Notes under the pieces: model-generated | Databases searched by the model: none | Seen by the model: the letters and a program-made list of their open reading frames with translations, nothing else | What the model was told of the DNA's origin: nothing | In this document: one piece after another, positions 36,283 through 45,327 of the stretch | Layout of the letters: every line of letters starts with the position of its first letter | Numbering within the stretch: position 1 is the stretch's first letter | Translations under genes and position numbers: made by a program | NCBI RefSeq assembly: GCF_002205635.1 | Contig: NZ_NISJ01000002.1 | Span: 486,236 to 550,235 of the forward strand | Length of the DNA: 64,000 nucleotides | Direction of reading: 5' to 3' | From: Sphingopyxis witflariensis | GTDB lineage: Bacteria; Pseudomonadota; Alphaproteobacteria; Sphingomonadales; Sphingomonadaceae

Positions 36283-37049
36283 ACGCTGACCTGTTTTCGC
36301 TTTCCGGGCGTGTCGCCCTTGTCACCGGCGCGTCGAGCGGCATCGGCCGGGGGCTTGCGCTCGGGCTGGCCGCGGCAGGCGCACGCGTCGTGGCGGTGGC
36401 GCGCCGCGCGGACCGCCTCGACGGCCTCGTGCGGGAAATCGAGCAGTCGGGAGGGAGTGCGCTGGCCGCGCAAGCCGATGTGACCGACGCCGAGAACATC
36501 GAGCGGGCTTTCGATGCCGCAGAGCGCGCCTATGGCACCGTGAATGTCATCGTGAGCAATGCCGGCGTCACCGATGCGCGTAATTTCCTGAAGATCGAGC
36601 CGGCGGCCCGCGATGCGGTTTTCGACACCAATTTTCGTGGCGTCTGGAATGTGGGTCAGATAGCTGCTCGCCGGCTCGTAGCGGCCAAGCAGGGCGGCTC
36701 GATCATCAACGTGGCATCGGTCTTGGGGCTGGGCGTGCAACCCGGGCTGGCGAGCTATTGTGCGTCGAAGGGCGCAGTCGTCCAGCTCACGCGCGCCATG
36801 GCGATCGATCTCGGTAAGCATAATATTCGCGTCAATGCTCTGGCACCGGGCTGGTTCAAGACCGAGTTGAACGAGGAATTTTTCGACAGCCCAACCGGCA
36901 TCGAACGCATCGCGCAAATGCCTGCGCGCCGTCTCGGCAGGATCGAAGAGCTGGTCGGCCCTGTCGTCATGCTGGCAAGCGATGCGGGATCCTTCGTCAA
37001 CGGCTCGGTCATTGCGGTCGACGGAGCGCTAAACGCGCTGGTCGCCTAA
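36279..37049 (+). CDS. Short-chain dehydrogenase/reductase
   Basis: 256 residues from GTG overlapping the MeaB stop (GTGA). VTGASSGIGRGLA, VSNAGVT, INVASVLG, YCASKGA and VIAVDGAL mark a classical SDR. The VAVARRAD segment after the second strand suggests NADP(H). It is co-transcribed with the mutase genes, so it probably acts on the product or precursor of the rearrangement, for example a 3-hydroxyacyl-CoA. Confidence 0.88.
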   Translation: MNADLFSLSGRVALVTGASSGIGRGLALGLAAAGARVVAVARRADRLDGLVREIEQSGGSALAAQADVTDAENIERAFDAAERAYGTVNVIVSNAGVTDARNFLKIEPAARDAVFDTNFRGVWNVGQIAARRLVAAKQGGSIINVASVLGLGVQPGLASYCASKGAVVQLTRAMAIDLGKHNIRVNALAPGWFKTELNEEFFDSPTGIERIAQMPARRLGRIEELVGPVVMLASDAGSFVNGSVIAVDGALNALVA

Positions 37050-37179
37050 TGGCTTGACGCCCAACGGCGGCGACGCCCCAAGCAAAGGGCGTGAAGCACT
37101 GCTCCGCCATTGCGCCTCTTTTCTTTAGCGCGATCTCCTTCCGGCCAGTCCCGCAACAATCGCGCCAAGCGGTTCGCGA

Positions 37180-39648
37180 TCAGGTGAGTATCCCGGCCGC
37201 TTCGAGCGCCTCGATCGTCGCCGCATCCAGCCCGACGATATCTCGCAAGACATCCTCATTGTCACGCCCGTAACAGGGCGCGGAGCGTGCATATTCGGCC
37301 GGCGTGCGCGCGAGATGGAATGGCGACGCCTCGACGACGGCGGTGCCCGAGAGAGAATGTGGCAGTTGCACGAGATGCTTACGCGCCACAATCTGAGGAT
37401 CATTGCCAAATTCTTCGATCGAAACCAACCGATGCGCGGGGATGCCGTTTTCCTGCAGAAGCTGTTCGATGACCGTGACTTCCTGCCGCGCAGCCCACTG
37501 CTCGAGCCGACTTTCCAAGGCGTCCTCGTCGCTCTTCCTCCCCTGGAATGTCTTCCATGCGGGCTCGTCGATTTGCGCGATCTCGGCAAGGCGTTCCCAT
37601 TGCTCATCCGACTGCACCGCGATTGCAATCCAGCTATCCTCAGCGTTGGTCCGGAAAACGCCGTGCGGGGCCATGGCGAGGTCGCGATTGCCCATCGGTC
37701 CCTGTATCCTTCCCGTAACCGATGTTTCTGCGATCTGGGCGGCAAGGAACTGGACGCCGGCTTCGGTTTGCGACACGTCAAGCCAGCATCCCCGGCCGGT
37801 ACGCCGACGATGGTCCAGCGCAGCCAGCGTGGCGGGAATACCGAAGCGGGGCGCGACGAAATCCGTATAAGGGCCATAGGGCCCAACCGGGGTCGCCCCC
37901 GCCATCCCCACGAGATTCTGGAAGCCAGCGATTGCTGCGCCATGGTTGCCGTAACCCGAGTAGCTGGCGAACGGTCCTGATTGACCGGTCAGTGACGTAC
38001 TGACCATGACAAGACCCGGATTATCTTTCGCCAGCTCGTCATAAGACAGGCCCCAGCGCGCCATCTGCCCCGGCGTGAAGGATTCGACGAGGACATCCGC
38101 CCAGCGCGCCAGCGACCGCACGATGTCGCGTGCTTCCGGCTTCGACAGATCGAGCGACAGCCCGAGTTTTCCGGCGTTGCAGGTCTCATAGAGTGCGGAT
38201 CGCTGCACATCATATTCGCCCGCTGGAAACGGCCCCATCAGTCGCGCCGTCTCAACGCGCTTTGCCGACTCTATTCGGATAACCGTCGCGCCATAATCGG
38301 CGAGATTGCGGCCGATGAGAGGCCCGGCAACGACCCAGGCCAGGTCGAGCACCTTCAGCCCGGCGAGGGGCTGCAACGAAGGCTCAGTTGCGTTTTCGAC
38401 CGGCTGACTGGTTGCTGACCAATCCTCGAGGATTTGCTCCCGATCGGCATCGAGTCTCGGCGCTGCAGCGGGCGGCGCGAACCCCTCCGAACATTCGCCG
38501 CCAAAGCCCCAAGGCAGCGAATAGTCTCCGTTGGGACCCGCCACCGTCGCGATGTAGCCGCGCGCCGCGAACTGGTCGCTCTTCAGCAGATCGCCGATCG
38601 TTTCGATCGGCGCGATGCGGATGCCGCGGTCGAGCGCGATCTGCATGAGGTCCGCCTTGCGGAATCGCGCGAGGAAGGCCGACACATGGCGGCGAGCCTC
38701 TTCGAGCATTTCCCAGCTGATGTCGCTTTCGAGCCGTCCGTGCAGCGTCGTCCAGTCCCAGTCGTGAAAGGTCTCGGGAAGAGCGGACTCCTCGATCATC
38801 CACGCGAACAATTTATTGGTCGACGGGCCGGTCGCGGGCCCCATCGCCAAGTGCATTTCTGCAAGCCCGTCGGCAATGGGCCACTTCGATCGTCGGGTCA
38901 GCGATCCGCTTCCGCTGAGATCCATTGGTCCGCCTTTGCCGCCGGACAATGTGGCTCCAGGCCTGGGCACGAAATTCTCATGTCCGATAGACTCGGCGAG
39001 CACCGCGCCGAGCGTACATTGCGGAAGCGTCTGAAGGATGGCGAGATCGATATGCTGGCCCGCCCCGCTGCGGAGTCGCTCGGCCTGGCCGATCAACGCA
39101 GCCCCAGCGGCGGTTGCCGCGCCGTGGAGATAGGCCTGGGGTACGCTGATCCGAAGCGGCCGTCCTTCGTTGTCGCGAGTCAGGAGCAGCGGCCCTCCCG
39201 CCGCCCAGAGGGTCAGCTCGCTGTCAAGCCAGTCCTTTTTGGGGCCAGTGAGGCCGTAAGGCGTGATCGATACATGAACCAGCTTGGGATTCAGCGCCGC
39301 GATTGCGGCCGGATCGAGCCAGTCCGGGCGGCCTTCGCTCGGAGCGGCGGAATCAAACAGAATATCGGCTGAACCTAGCAGCTGCGCCCAAGTGTCCGGG
39401 TCGGTAGCCGGATCGCAGACAATCGAACGCTTCCCCGACGCGTAGGCCGCCCAGTAAAAGGAGTTTTCGCGCTCGCTCCAATCGGGGGAAAACGGGGGCT
39501 GCAGACGAGCATCGCTTCCACCGGGGGGCTCCATATGAACCACATCGGCACCGAGTTGAGCCAGTATATGTCCGGCCAGAACACCGCGGTAATTTGTGAC
39601 ATCTAGAACCCGATAGGGCGCAAGAAAGCCGCTATGCCTGTCGCTCAT
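37180..39648 (-). CDS. Tandem CaiB/BaiF (family III) CoA-transferase fusion
   Basis: 822 residues from ATG 39648 (GGGAG six bases upstream); an earlier in-frame start exists. Two complete family III domains follow each other: domain 1 from YRVLDVTNYRGVLAG, with GQHIDLAILQ as the probable catalytic-Asp region; domain 2 from LAGLKVLDLAWVVAGP (about 400 on), with GCWLDVSQTEAG. Both keep the Asp. Natural family members are homodimers of interlaced subunits, so one chain could form the whole active unit. Likely moves CoA to a pathway acid. Transcribed convergently toward the mutase operon. Confidence 0.88.
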   Translation of the reverse strand: MSDRHSGFLAPYRVLDVTNYRGVLAGHILAQLGADVVHMEPPGGSDARLQPPFSPDWSERENSFYWAAYASGKRSIVCDPATDPDTWAQLLGSADILFDSAAPSEGRPDWLDPAAIAALNPKLVHVSITPYGLTGPKKDWLDSELTLWAAGGPLLLTRDNEGRPLRISVPQAYLHGAATAAGAALIGQAERLRSGAGQHIDLAILQTLPQCTLGAVLAESIGHENFVPRPGATLSGGKGGPMDLSGSGSLTRRSKWPIADGLAEMHLAMGPATGPSTNKLFAWMIEESALPETFHDWDWTTLHGRLESDISWEMLEEARRHVSAFLARFRKADLMQIALDRGIRIAPIETIGDLLKSDQFAARGYIATVAGPNGDYSLPWGFGGECSEGFAPPAAAPRLDADREQILEDWSATSQPVENATEPSLQPLAGLKVLDLAWVVAGPLIGRNLADYGATVIRIESAKRVETARLMGPFPAGEYDVQRSALYETCNAGKLGLSLDLSKPEARDIVRSLARWADVLVESFTPGQMARWGLSYDELAKDNPGLVMVSTSLTGQSGPFASYSGYGNHGAAIAGFQNLVGMAGATPVGPYGPYTDFVAPRFGIPATLAALDHRRRTGRGCWLDVSQTEAGVQFLAAQIAETSVTGRIQGPMGNRDLAMAPHGVFRTNAEDSWIAIAVQSDEQWERLAEIAQIDEPAWKTFQGRKSDEDALESRLEQWAARQEVTVIEQLLQENGIPAHRLVSIEEFGNDPQIVARKHLVQLPHSLSGTAVVEASPFHLARTPAEYARSAPCYGRDNEDVLRDIVGLDAATIEALEAAGILT

Positions 39649-39894
39649 CCGAATCTCCCGTCGCACCTGTTACGCTGCGCTTTTATAATGTGCCTGTGGA
39701 TGGGTCTGCAAACCGTAACCCCGCCATTCTCCAAACATGTTTCTGAAAACGTGTCCTTTTTATCTCGCCAGGGGGTCCCGATCGTTGCCGATCCCAGCAC
39801 CGTGGAAGCAATTTTTCTAGCATAATATCAAGGTAATACTTCAAAGTGGACGAGGGTCCCGGTCAGCGTGCCGATTCACAAGCATCGGCGCAGA

Positions 39895-40117
39895 TCAGTC
39901 CACATCCATCGGGGATATCTGCCTGCGATCGGCGCGATAATGTCCCGGGTCGGCCATCCAGAATTCGAACTCGGCTTCGTCCCAGATATTGTCGCGCCCC
40001 TTCTTTTCGGGTTTCGGAAAAGTGCCTTCGGCGACCTTCCGGTAAATCGTCGCCGATGACAGGGCCGCACGATAGGATAATCTCTTTGGTAGAAATTGTG
40101 GCGTGGTCGACCGACAT
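39895..40117 (-). pseudogene. AlpA-like helix-turn-helix regulator with a frameshift
   Basis: An ATG at 40117 with AGGAGGG upstream opens a frame reading MSVDHATISTKEIILS. The following bases in the neighbouring frame read AALSSATIYRKVAEGTFPKP, then DNIWDEAEFEFWMAD, ending at a TGA (39895-39897). Together they make a normal AlpA/excisionase-type protein of about 73 residues broken by one extra base near 40070. It directly follows DUF2274, the usual place for such a gene at the end of trb operons. Either a real mutation or an assembly error. Confidence 0.7.
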
Positions 40118-40119
40118 GA

Positions 40120-40341
40120 TTAGTCCCTCCTGCGCTGTTTGCTGAACTCACGGTCGCCCGCGATGAAACGCCCAATCATCGCCGGAACGATCCGCTCTAC
40201 CGGCAGGGGCGCCGCCAGACCGGTAAGCCTGGCGTGAACCTCCGCATAATCCTGCAGCTCGCGCATCATCTCGCCGGGTATTTCAAGGGTGAGCTTGGCC
40301 GGCTTATCCTCCGGGATGGTTCCCAGCCTCAGCTTGGTCAT
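40120..40341 (-). CDS. DUF2274 family protein
   Basis: 73 residues: MTKLRLGTIPEDKPAKLTLEIPGEMMRELQDYAE, the DUF2274 pattern. It regularly follows trbI in alphaproteobacterial conjugation operons. Start overlaps the trbI stop (ATGA). Function unknown; a helical, possibly regulatory or assembly protein. Confidence 0.85.
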   Translation of the reverse strand: MTKLRLGTIPEDKPAKLTLEIPGEMMRELQDYAEVHARLTGLAAPLPVERIVPAMIGRFIAGDREFSKQRRRD

Positions 40342-41543
40342 ATGCTGTCCTCCTGCGCGACAGGGTCGAGAATGATGTCGCGCGTCACGATCACGCGAAG
40401 CGTGAAACCCGGGCGGATCGTCAGCGTCGGCGGAATGCCGAGCTGGCGCTCCACGATCTGCCGGCCTGTTTCGTTCACTGTTTCCTGGCCACCATTTCGA
40501 AGGGCGCGGATGACGCGATCCTCGCTGCTGTCGCCAAGCTCCGCGCCGACGCCGAGAAGTGTCGAGATGAGCGCCGCTTTGAGCATATGGTCCCCATGAT
40601 AGTCGGTCCGGTCGGCCAGTCCCGCCATGCCGGCGGCATCGGCGCCCGGCAATCGATCGAGCGCAATTGATCGTCCGCCCGGCAAGATCAGACGGTTCCA
40701 GGCAAGCAGGACCCGGCTTTGGCCGGCGGTAATCTCGCTGTCATATGCGCCGATCAGGCGCGCGCCCTGTGGAATGAGCAGGATGCGTCCCGTCGGGCTG
40801 TCGTAGACATTCTGGGTCACCTGCGCGGTAATGTGCCCGGGCAGGTCCGATCGAATACCCGTGATGAGCGCGGCGGGAATGACGCTACCCGCCTGTAGGA
40901 CGTTGGCCGACACGACCTCGACCACGCGTGCAGCACTCTCCATAGCGCGGGCGCTGGAGCCGGGCAGAAACGCGCGGCGCTTGTTGGGGGGCCCGGCGTC
41001 GGCCGGTGCAGCAGAAGGGGGCGACGGCGGTTCGCCGGACAATGGATTTTCGGCCGCGACTGCGCCGCCGAGGAACAGCCGGCTCGCACGCGCGGCCTCG
41101 CGCTCCTGCGCGGCGCGCGCGCGTGCCTGTTCGGCTGCCGCGATGCCGGGGCCGCTGAGCGGCAACGGCACGATTTCGCCATTCTGCGGCGCCGCCAGCT
41201 TCGACCCTCCGACCTCCCCGAAACGTAGTTCGTCCATTTTCGGGGCCTTGCTGTAATCGGCGGGTCCGCCGGTCACCAACTCCGACCGGCTCGCATTTTC
41301 ACTTTCATGGACATTCTCTGCGGCTTCCGGTGGCGGTGTCCGAAGCCCCCACCAAAGCGCTCCGCCGATCGCAAGACAGGAAATGCTGCCGAGGATTGCC
41401 AGCGCTTTCGGCGAGAGGCGCATTACTTTCGGCAGCTTGGCCCGGAGCCGAAGCACCTCCGGACGAGCAGGCGAAACGGGACCGGCCGCGAGCGGCATCT
41501 CGGCACCGCGCGCGGGCGATGCCTCTCGTTCTGGCGCGCTCAC
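40338..41543 (-). CDS. trbI: Conjugal transfer protein TrbI (VirB10-like)
   Basis: 401 residues. A cytoplasmic Pro-rich N-terminus, one membrane segment (ALAILGSISCLAIGGALWWGL, about 47-67), a periplasmic linker, and a C-terminal VirB10 domain with VIPAALITGIRSDLPG, VYDSPTGRILLIPQGARLIGAYDS and SLLGVGAELG. Spans the envelope and links the inner-membrane ATPases to the outer-membrane pore. ATGA overlaps with both neighbours. Confidence 0.92.
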   Translation of the reverse strand: MSAPEREASPARGAEMPLAAGPVSPARPEVLRLRAKLPKVMRLSPKALAILGSISCLAIGGALWWGLRTPPPEAAENVHESENASRSELVTGGPADYSKAPKMDELRFGEVGGSKLAAPQNGEIVPLPLSGPGIAAAEQARARAAQEREAARASRLFLGGAVAAENPLSGEPPSPPSAAPADAGPPNKRRAFLPGSSARAMESAARVVEVVSANVLQAGSVIPAALITGIRSDLPGHITAQVTQNVYDSPTGRILLIPQGARLIGAYDSEITAGQSRVLLAWNRLILPGGRSIALDRLPGADAAGMAGLADRTDYHGDHMLKAALISTLLGVGAELGDSSEDRVIRALRNGGQETVNETGRQIVERQLGIPPTLTIRPGFTLRVIVTRDIILDPVAQEDSI

Positions 41544-42391
41544 GAGCGGCCCCGCGCGCGTCCGGCGCGTTCGATGACGACCTGGCGACGAGCCTTGCCT
41601 GCTCCCAGCCGTAGCTCGCCGCGATCGAACAGCCGGTCGGCTATCATATAGCGGCCATGGACGCGGTAGTTCAGCAATTCGGCTTCGCCATTCGCGCCCA
41701 GGGCGAACAGCGGCGGCATATCGCCGACGGCAATCCCTTCGCCAAATTCGATGAAGAGCTGGCGCCCGTCATCGAACACGCGGACCGGCCGCCAGGCGGG
41801 CTTGTCGCCGGAGAGGCGGTAGCGGAAATTGAGTGCGGCGAGGTCGAGACCAGCGGCGACGGGCGCGGCACGTTCGCGTTCGGCTTCGGCGGCGCGGAGC
41901 GCGATCAGTTCCTGTTCGGGATAGGACCAGGATACTGATGGCATATAGGTTGCAGGCGTGGCGCGGAGCTCGATATGATAGGTCCGCCGACTGGTGTTGA
42001 TGATGATATTGGTCATGATGTCGGCGCGGGTCGGTTTGACGAGCAGATGGACGCGGCGCGTAGCACCGCTGCCACTCACCGTATCGCCGATGATCCAGCG
42101 TACCGTGTCGCCCGCCGCCACCGGGCCGGGACCGACAAGCTCCTCGCCTTCCTGCAGCACGATATCGGTCACCTGACCCGGGGCCGCATAGACCTGGAAG
42201 AGCGCCCCTTCGGCCCAGGCATATTTCTGGATCGCGCCCAAGAAGGCCGCGCGATCGGGCTGGACCCGCGCCGCGTCATTGGCCCGGCCAATGCTCTGCC
42301 GCGGGTCGCGGGCATCGGCCGCCGTCGAAGGCGCCGCGATCGCGATTGCGGCAGTGCTGGCAAGCAGAAAGGCGCAAGAGAGAGGTTTCAT
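41540..42391 (-). CDS. trbG: Conjugal transfer protein TrbG (VirB9-like)
   Basis: 283 residues with a signal peptide (cleavage near IAAPSTAADA). The N-terminal VirB9 region has TDIVLQEGEELVGPGPVAAGDTVRW, and the C-terminal part has PVRVFDDGRQLFIEF and NYRVHGRYMIADRLFDRGELRLG. Forms the outer-membrane core with TrbI. Overlaps trbF and trbI by four bases. Confidence 0.92.
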   Translation of the reverse strand: MKPLSCAFLLASTAAIAIAAPSTAADARDPRQSIGRANDAARVQPDRAAFLGAIQKYAWAEGALFQVYAAPGQVTDIVLQEGEELVGPGPVAAGDTVRWIIGDTVSGSGATRRVHLLVKPTRADIMTNIIINTSRRTYHIELRATPATYMPSVSWSYPEQELIALRAAEAERERAAPVAAGLDLAALNFRYRLSGDKPAWRPVRVFDDGRQLFIEFGEGIAVGDMPPLFALGANGEAELLNYRVHGRYMIADRLFDRGELRLGAGKARRQVVIERAGRARGRS

Positions 42392-43080
42392 TGGCTGAGT
42401 TCCTTCGACCAGGAGAGAGCAGTGACAAAAATGCCGAGCGGGTTGCGGCGCAGGCCGTCTGGCGTGCGCGGCGGAAGATGGGTGACAGTCAATATGGCCG
42501 ACCAGCGCGACGTCTCGGCAAGGCTGCCGTCCTGATAGCGGCGCTCGGTCCAGGCGATGCGGAAGCTGTCCTTCGACGCCCGGATCACGCTCGACACATC
42601 GACCGCCACCTGGACCTTGCCGACCTCGGCAAAGGGATCATTATTCCGCGCATGATCGTTCAGCGCCTGCGCGCCCGACGCAGTCGTAAAATCATAGGCG
42701 CTCAGCCAGTCCTTGCGCAGCACGACCGGATCGGCGGGGATCGAGCGGACATGCTCGATAAAGCGGGCGAGATGAAACGCCGTCTGCGGATCGGTCGGCC
42801 GATAGTCGGCGTCGGCCGACGCGACCGCGCGCGCTTCGCCGAGTTTATCGACCTCGACGATCCAGGGCGTGATCGTGCCGCGCGCCGACTGCCAGACGAG
42901 GCCGCTGGCAAGGCCGGCGGCAAGCGCCAGACTGCCAAAGCAGGCGAGCCGCCAATTTCGGGCTTGGACGCGTGCCGAACCGATGCGATCGTCCCAGACC
43001 TGCGCCGCCCGCTGGTAGGGCGTCACCGGCACCGGCGCTTTGCCATAATGGGTGGTGGGCCGTTTGAACATGTCGCTCAA
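42388..43080 (-). CDS. trbF: Conjugal transfer protein TrbF (VirB8-like)
   Basis: 230 residues: short cytoplasmic N-terminus (YQRAAQVWDDRIGSARVQARNWRLA), one membrane helix, then a periplasmic VirB8-type domain. PWIVEVDKLGEA and FRIAWTERRYQDGSLAETSRWSAILTVT are characteristic. Inner-membrane scaffold of the mating channel. Confidence 0.92.
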   Translation of the reverse strand: MSDMFKRPTTHYGKAPVPVTPYQRAAQVWDDRIGSARVQARNWRLACFGSLALAAGLASGLVWQSARGTITPWIVEVDKLGEARAVASADADYRPTDPQTAFHLARFIEHVRSIPADPVVLRKDWLSAYDFTTASGAQALNDHARNNDPFAEVGKVQVAVDVSSVIRASKDSFRIAWTERRYQDGSLAETSRWSAILTVTHLPPRTPDGLRRNPLGIFVTALSWSKELSQ

Positions 43081-44357
43081 TCCTTCTCGCTGATGTCGGG
43101 CGCGGAGCCGGCGCCATGGCTGTCACCGGCCTTGAGGGTCTGGGCACCGAGGGTCGCGCCGTGGCCGATCGCCTGGCGGCGGCGCATGGCCGCGGCCCAG
43201 GGCGGCGGACTATCGCTGACCGATCGGGAAGAGGCGCCACCCGATCCGCCACCGCGTCCTTCGGCAAAAGCCGCGCGGACGCGATCGGCCGCTTGCCGGG
43301 CGGGTGCGGCGGCGGCGCTCGCCGCGGACCGCCCGACATTGGCGAGGCCCGCTCCCACCGCAACAGCACCGCTCTTCCCGGCCGCGCCGGCCGCATAGGC
43401 GGCCGAGGTGCTTCCCGCAGTGCGCGCGCTGTTCACGGCCGCGCCGCGGGCCATCGTCGCGGCGGCGCCCGTGGCAAGCGTCGTACCGGCAGCCCCCGCC
43501 GCGAGCGTCGCACCAGCGGCAACGGCGGTGCCAGCCGCGGCGCCGGCGCCGAGCTGCGGGCCGCCCGCGACGATGCCATTCGCAATGCCGGGACCGAATA
43601 TTCCGAGCCCAAGCAATGTCAGCGCGCCGAGCGCGATCGCCATGGCCTGCTCGATGTCGGGATCGGCGCCGAGACCAGCGTTCATGAAGCGGCTGAAAAG
43701 CGTCGTTCCGATGCCGGCAATGACCGCGAGCACCAGTAGCTTGATGCCCGACGAGACGATGTGGCCGAGCACACGTTCGGCCATGAAGGCGGTGCGGCCG
43801 AAGAAGGCGAAAGGCAGGAGAATGAAACCGGCGAGGGTCACGAGCTTGAATTCAATTATGGTCACGAAGATCTGGACCGCGAGGATGAAGAAGGCGAGCA
43901 CGACGATCAGCCAGGCGACCAGCATGATCATGATCTGGACGAAGTTGGTGAAGAGGCCGACCGGCCCGACCAGATCGGCGGTGCCGTCGAGCAAAGGCTG
44001 GGCGGCGTCGATGCCGGTGGCGGCGACCACGCCCGGACGCATGAAGTCGCCGATCGCCATGGCGCCGCCACTCGCCTTGAGGCCGAGCCCGGCGAAGCTT
44101 TCAAGCAGGATCGTGGCGAGGCTCTGGAAGTTGCCGATGATGAAGGCAAAGACGCCAATGTAGAGCGTCTTCTTGACAAGCCGCTGCAGCACATCCTCGT
44201 CGGCGCCCCAGGCCCAGAAGAGCGCGGCGATCGTCACATCGATGACGATGAGCGTCGATGACAGGAAGCCGACCTCGCCGCCGAGCAGCCCGAAACCGCT
44301 GTCGATATAGGTCGAGAAGACCGACAGAAACTGGTCGATCACGCCGGTATCGTTCAT
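43077..44357 (-). CDS. trbL: Conjugal transfer protein TrbL (VirB6-like)
   Basis: 426 residues from ATG 44357, overlapping the TrbK-type stop. Polytopic: FLSSTLIVIDVTIAALFWAW, then several hydrophobic helices up to about residue 290, then a long Ala/Gly-rich cytoplasmic tail (low complexity) with a basic, Ser-rich end. TrbL/VirB6 proteins form the inner-membrane channel. The extended Ala/Gly tail is common in sphingomonad versions. Confidence 0.9.
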   Translation of the reverse strand: MNDTGVIDQFLSVFSTYIDSGFGLLGGEVGFLSSTLIVIDVTIAALFWAWGADEDVLQRLVKKTLYIGVFAFIIGNFQSLATILLESFAGLGLKASGGAMAIGDFMRPGVVAATGIDAAQPLLDGTADLVGPVGLFTNFVQIMIMLVAWLIVVLAFFILAVQIFVTIIEFKLVTLAGFILLPFAFFGRTAFMAERVLGHIVSSGIKLLVLAVIAGIGTTLFSRFMNAGLGADPDIEQAMAIALGALTLLGLGIFGPGIANGIVAGGPQLGAGAAAGTAVAAGATLAAGAAGTTLATGAAATMARGAAVNSARTAGSTSAAYAAGAAGKSGAVAVGAGLANVGRSAASAAAAPARQAADRVRAAFAEGRGGGSGGASSRSVSDSPPPWAAAMRRRQAIGHGATLGAQTLKAGDSHGAGSAPDISEKD

Positions 44358-44605
44358 CACGCGTCCCCTTTCTTGCCGAAGAAATGTTGCCGCTTCGCCT
44401 CCCACGCCGCTTCGCAGCCCGGGTCGGATACGGTGATCGTGCGACACCGGCGAAGGATCGGCGGTGATGCGGGAGGCACCTCCACCCGCGTGATCGCAGG
44501 AGCGGACGCACCGGGTTCGGGCGGGCCGACCGCGGCGATCAGCGCGAGCGTCAGCGCAAGGCCGCCGAGTATGGCGACCCCGGCGATCCTGCCCGCCCGG
44601 TCCAT
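44357..44605 (-). CDS. TrbK-like (TrbK-alt) putative entry-exclusion protein
   Basis: 82 residues: one N-terminal membrane helix (IAGVAILGGLALTLALIAAV), a Pro-rich spacer and the conserved end CRTITVSDPGCEAAWEAKRQHFFG with two Cys. This matches the small protein annotated between trbJ and trbL in these elements. Proposed to exclude redundant mating pairs; function inferred from position. Confidence 0.8.
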   Translation of the reverse strand: MDRAGRIAGVAILGGLALTLALIAAVGPPEPGASAPAITRVEVPPASPPILRRCRTITVSDPGCEAAWEAKRQHFFGKKGDA

Positions 44606-44606
44606 T

Positions 44607-45323
44607 TCAGTCGGCTTTCCGGAAGCGGCGAAAGCGCTCGCGGCCCTCGGCTTCGGCCGCAGCCCGGCGCGCCGCCTCGAGCATTTGCGCCCGGCCCTGC
44701 GCCGCCATCACGGCGGCCAGATCGGTGAGCTGCTGCGTCTGCAGCGCGAGCAGCTGGTTGCCGGCCTGCGCGGCCTGCAACGCGCCCGTCGCCGACTGGC
44801 TGGCGCCGACGAGGATACCGACCTGCTGCCGGGTCGCGCCCATATTGGTGACGATGCCGGCCTGGACCTTCATAGCATCCTGAAAGGCGCCGACGCTGTC
44901 GTTCCAGCGCGCCTCGGCATTGGCGACCATTGCGGCGTGCGGCGCGGCAATCGCACCACCCTTGTAGCGGCTGTCGAACGCCTGCTGGATCTGGCCGACA
45001 TCGAAGGCCACGCGCTGCGCCTCGCCGAGCAGCTGGCGGGTCCGGTCGACCTGGTCCTGCAGGTCCTGCAGCATCGAGACCGGCAGCGCCTGAAGATTGC
45101 GCGCCTCATTCATGAGCGACGTCGCTTGATTTTGCAGCATGGCGATCTGATTGTTGATCTGCTCGAGCGTCCGCGCCGCGGTCAGGATATTCTGGGCATA
45201 GTTGCGCGGATCATGGACGATGCCGCCGATCTGCGCCGCGGCCGGGGCCATTGCCCCGCCCATCGCCAGGGCCGATCCGGAAATCAGCGCCGCAAGCAGC
45301 GCATGGCTCTTCCGATTATTCAT
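44607..45323 (-). CDS. trbJ: Conjugal transfer protein TrbJ (VirB5-like)
   Basis: 238 residues from ATG 45323, seven bases after AAGGAG. Signal peptide (LISGSALAMGGAMAPAAAQ), then HDPRNYAQNILTAARTLEQINNQIAMLQNQATSL, an alpha-helical, coiled-coil-prone region typical of TrbJ. Minor pilus component exported to the periplasm. Confidence 0.9.
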   Translation of the reverse strand: MNNRKSHALLAALISGSALAMGGAMAPAAAQIGGIVHDPRNYAQNILTAARTLEQINNQIAMLQNQATSLMNEARNLQALPVSMLQDLQDQVDRTRQLLGEAQRVAFDVGQIQQAFDSRYKGGAIAAPHAAMVANAEARWNDSVGAFQDAMKVQAGIVTNMGATRQQVGILVGASQSATGALQAAQAGNQLLALQTQQLTDLAAVMAAQGRAQMLEAARRAAAEAEGRERFRRFRKAD

Positions 45324-45327
45324 CACA

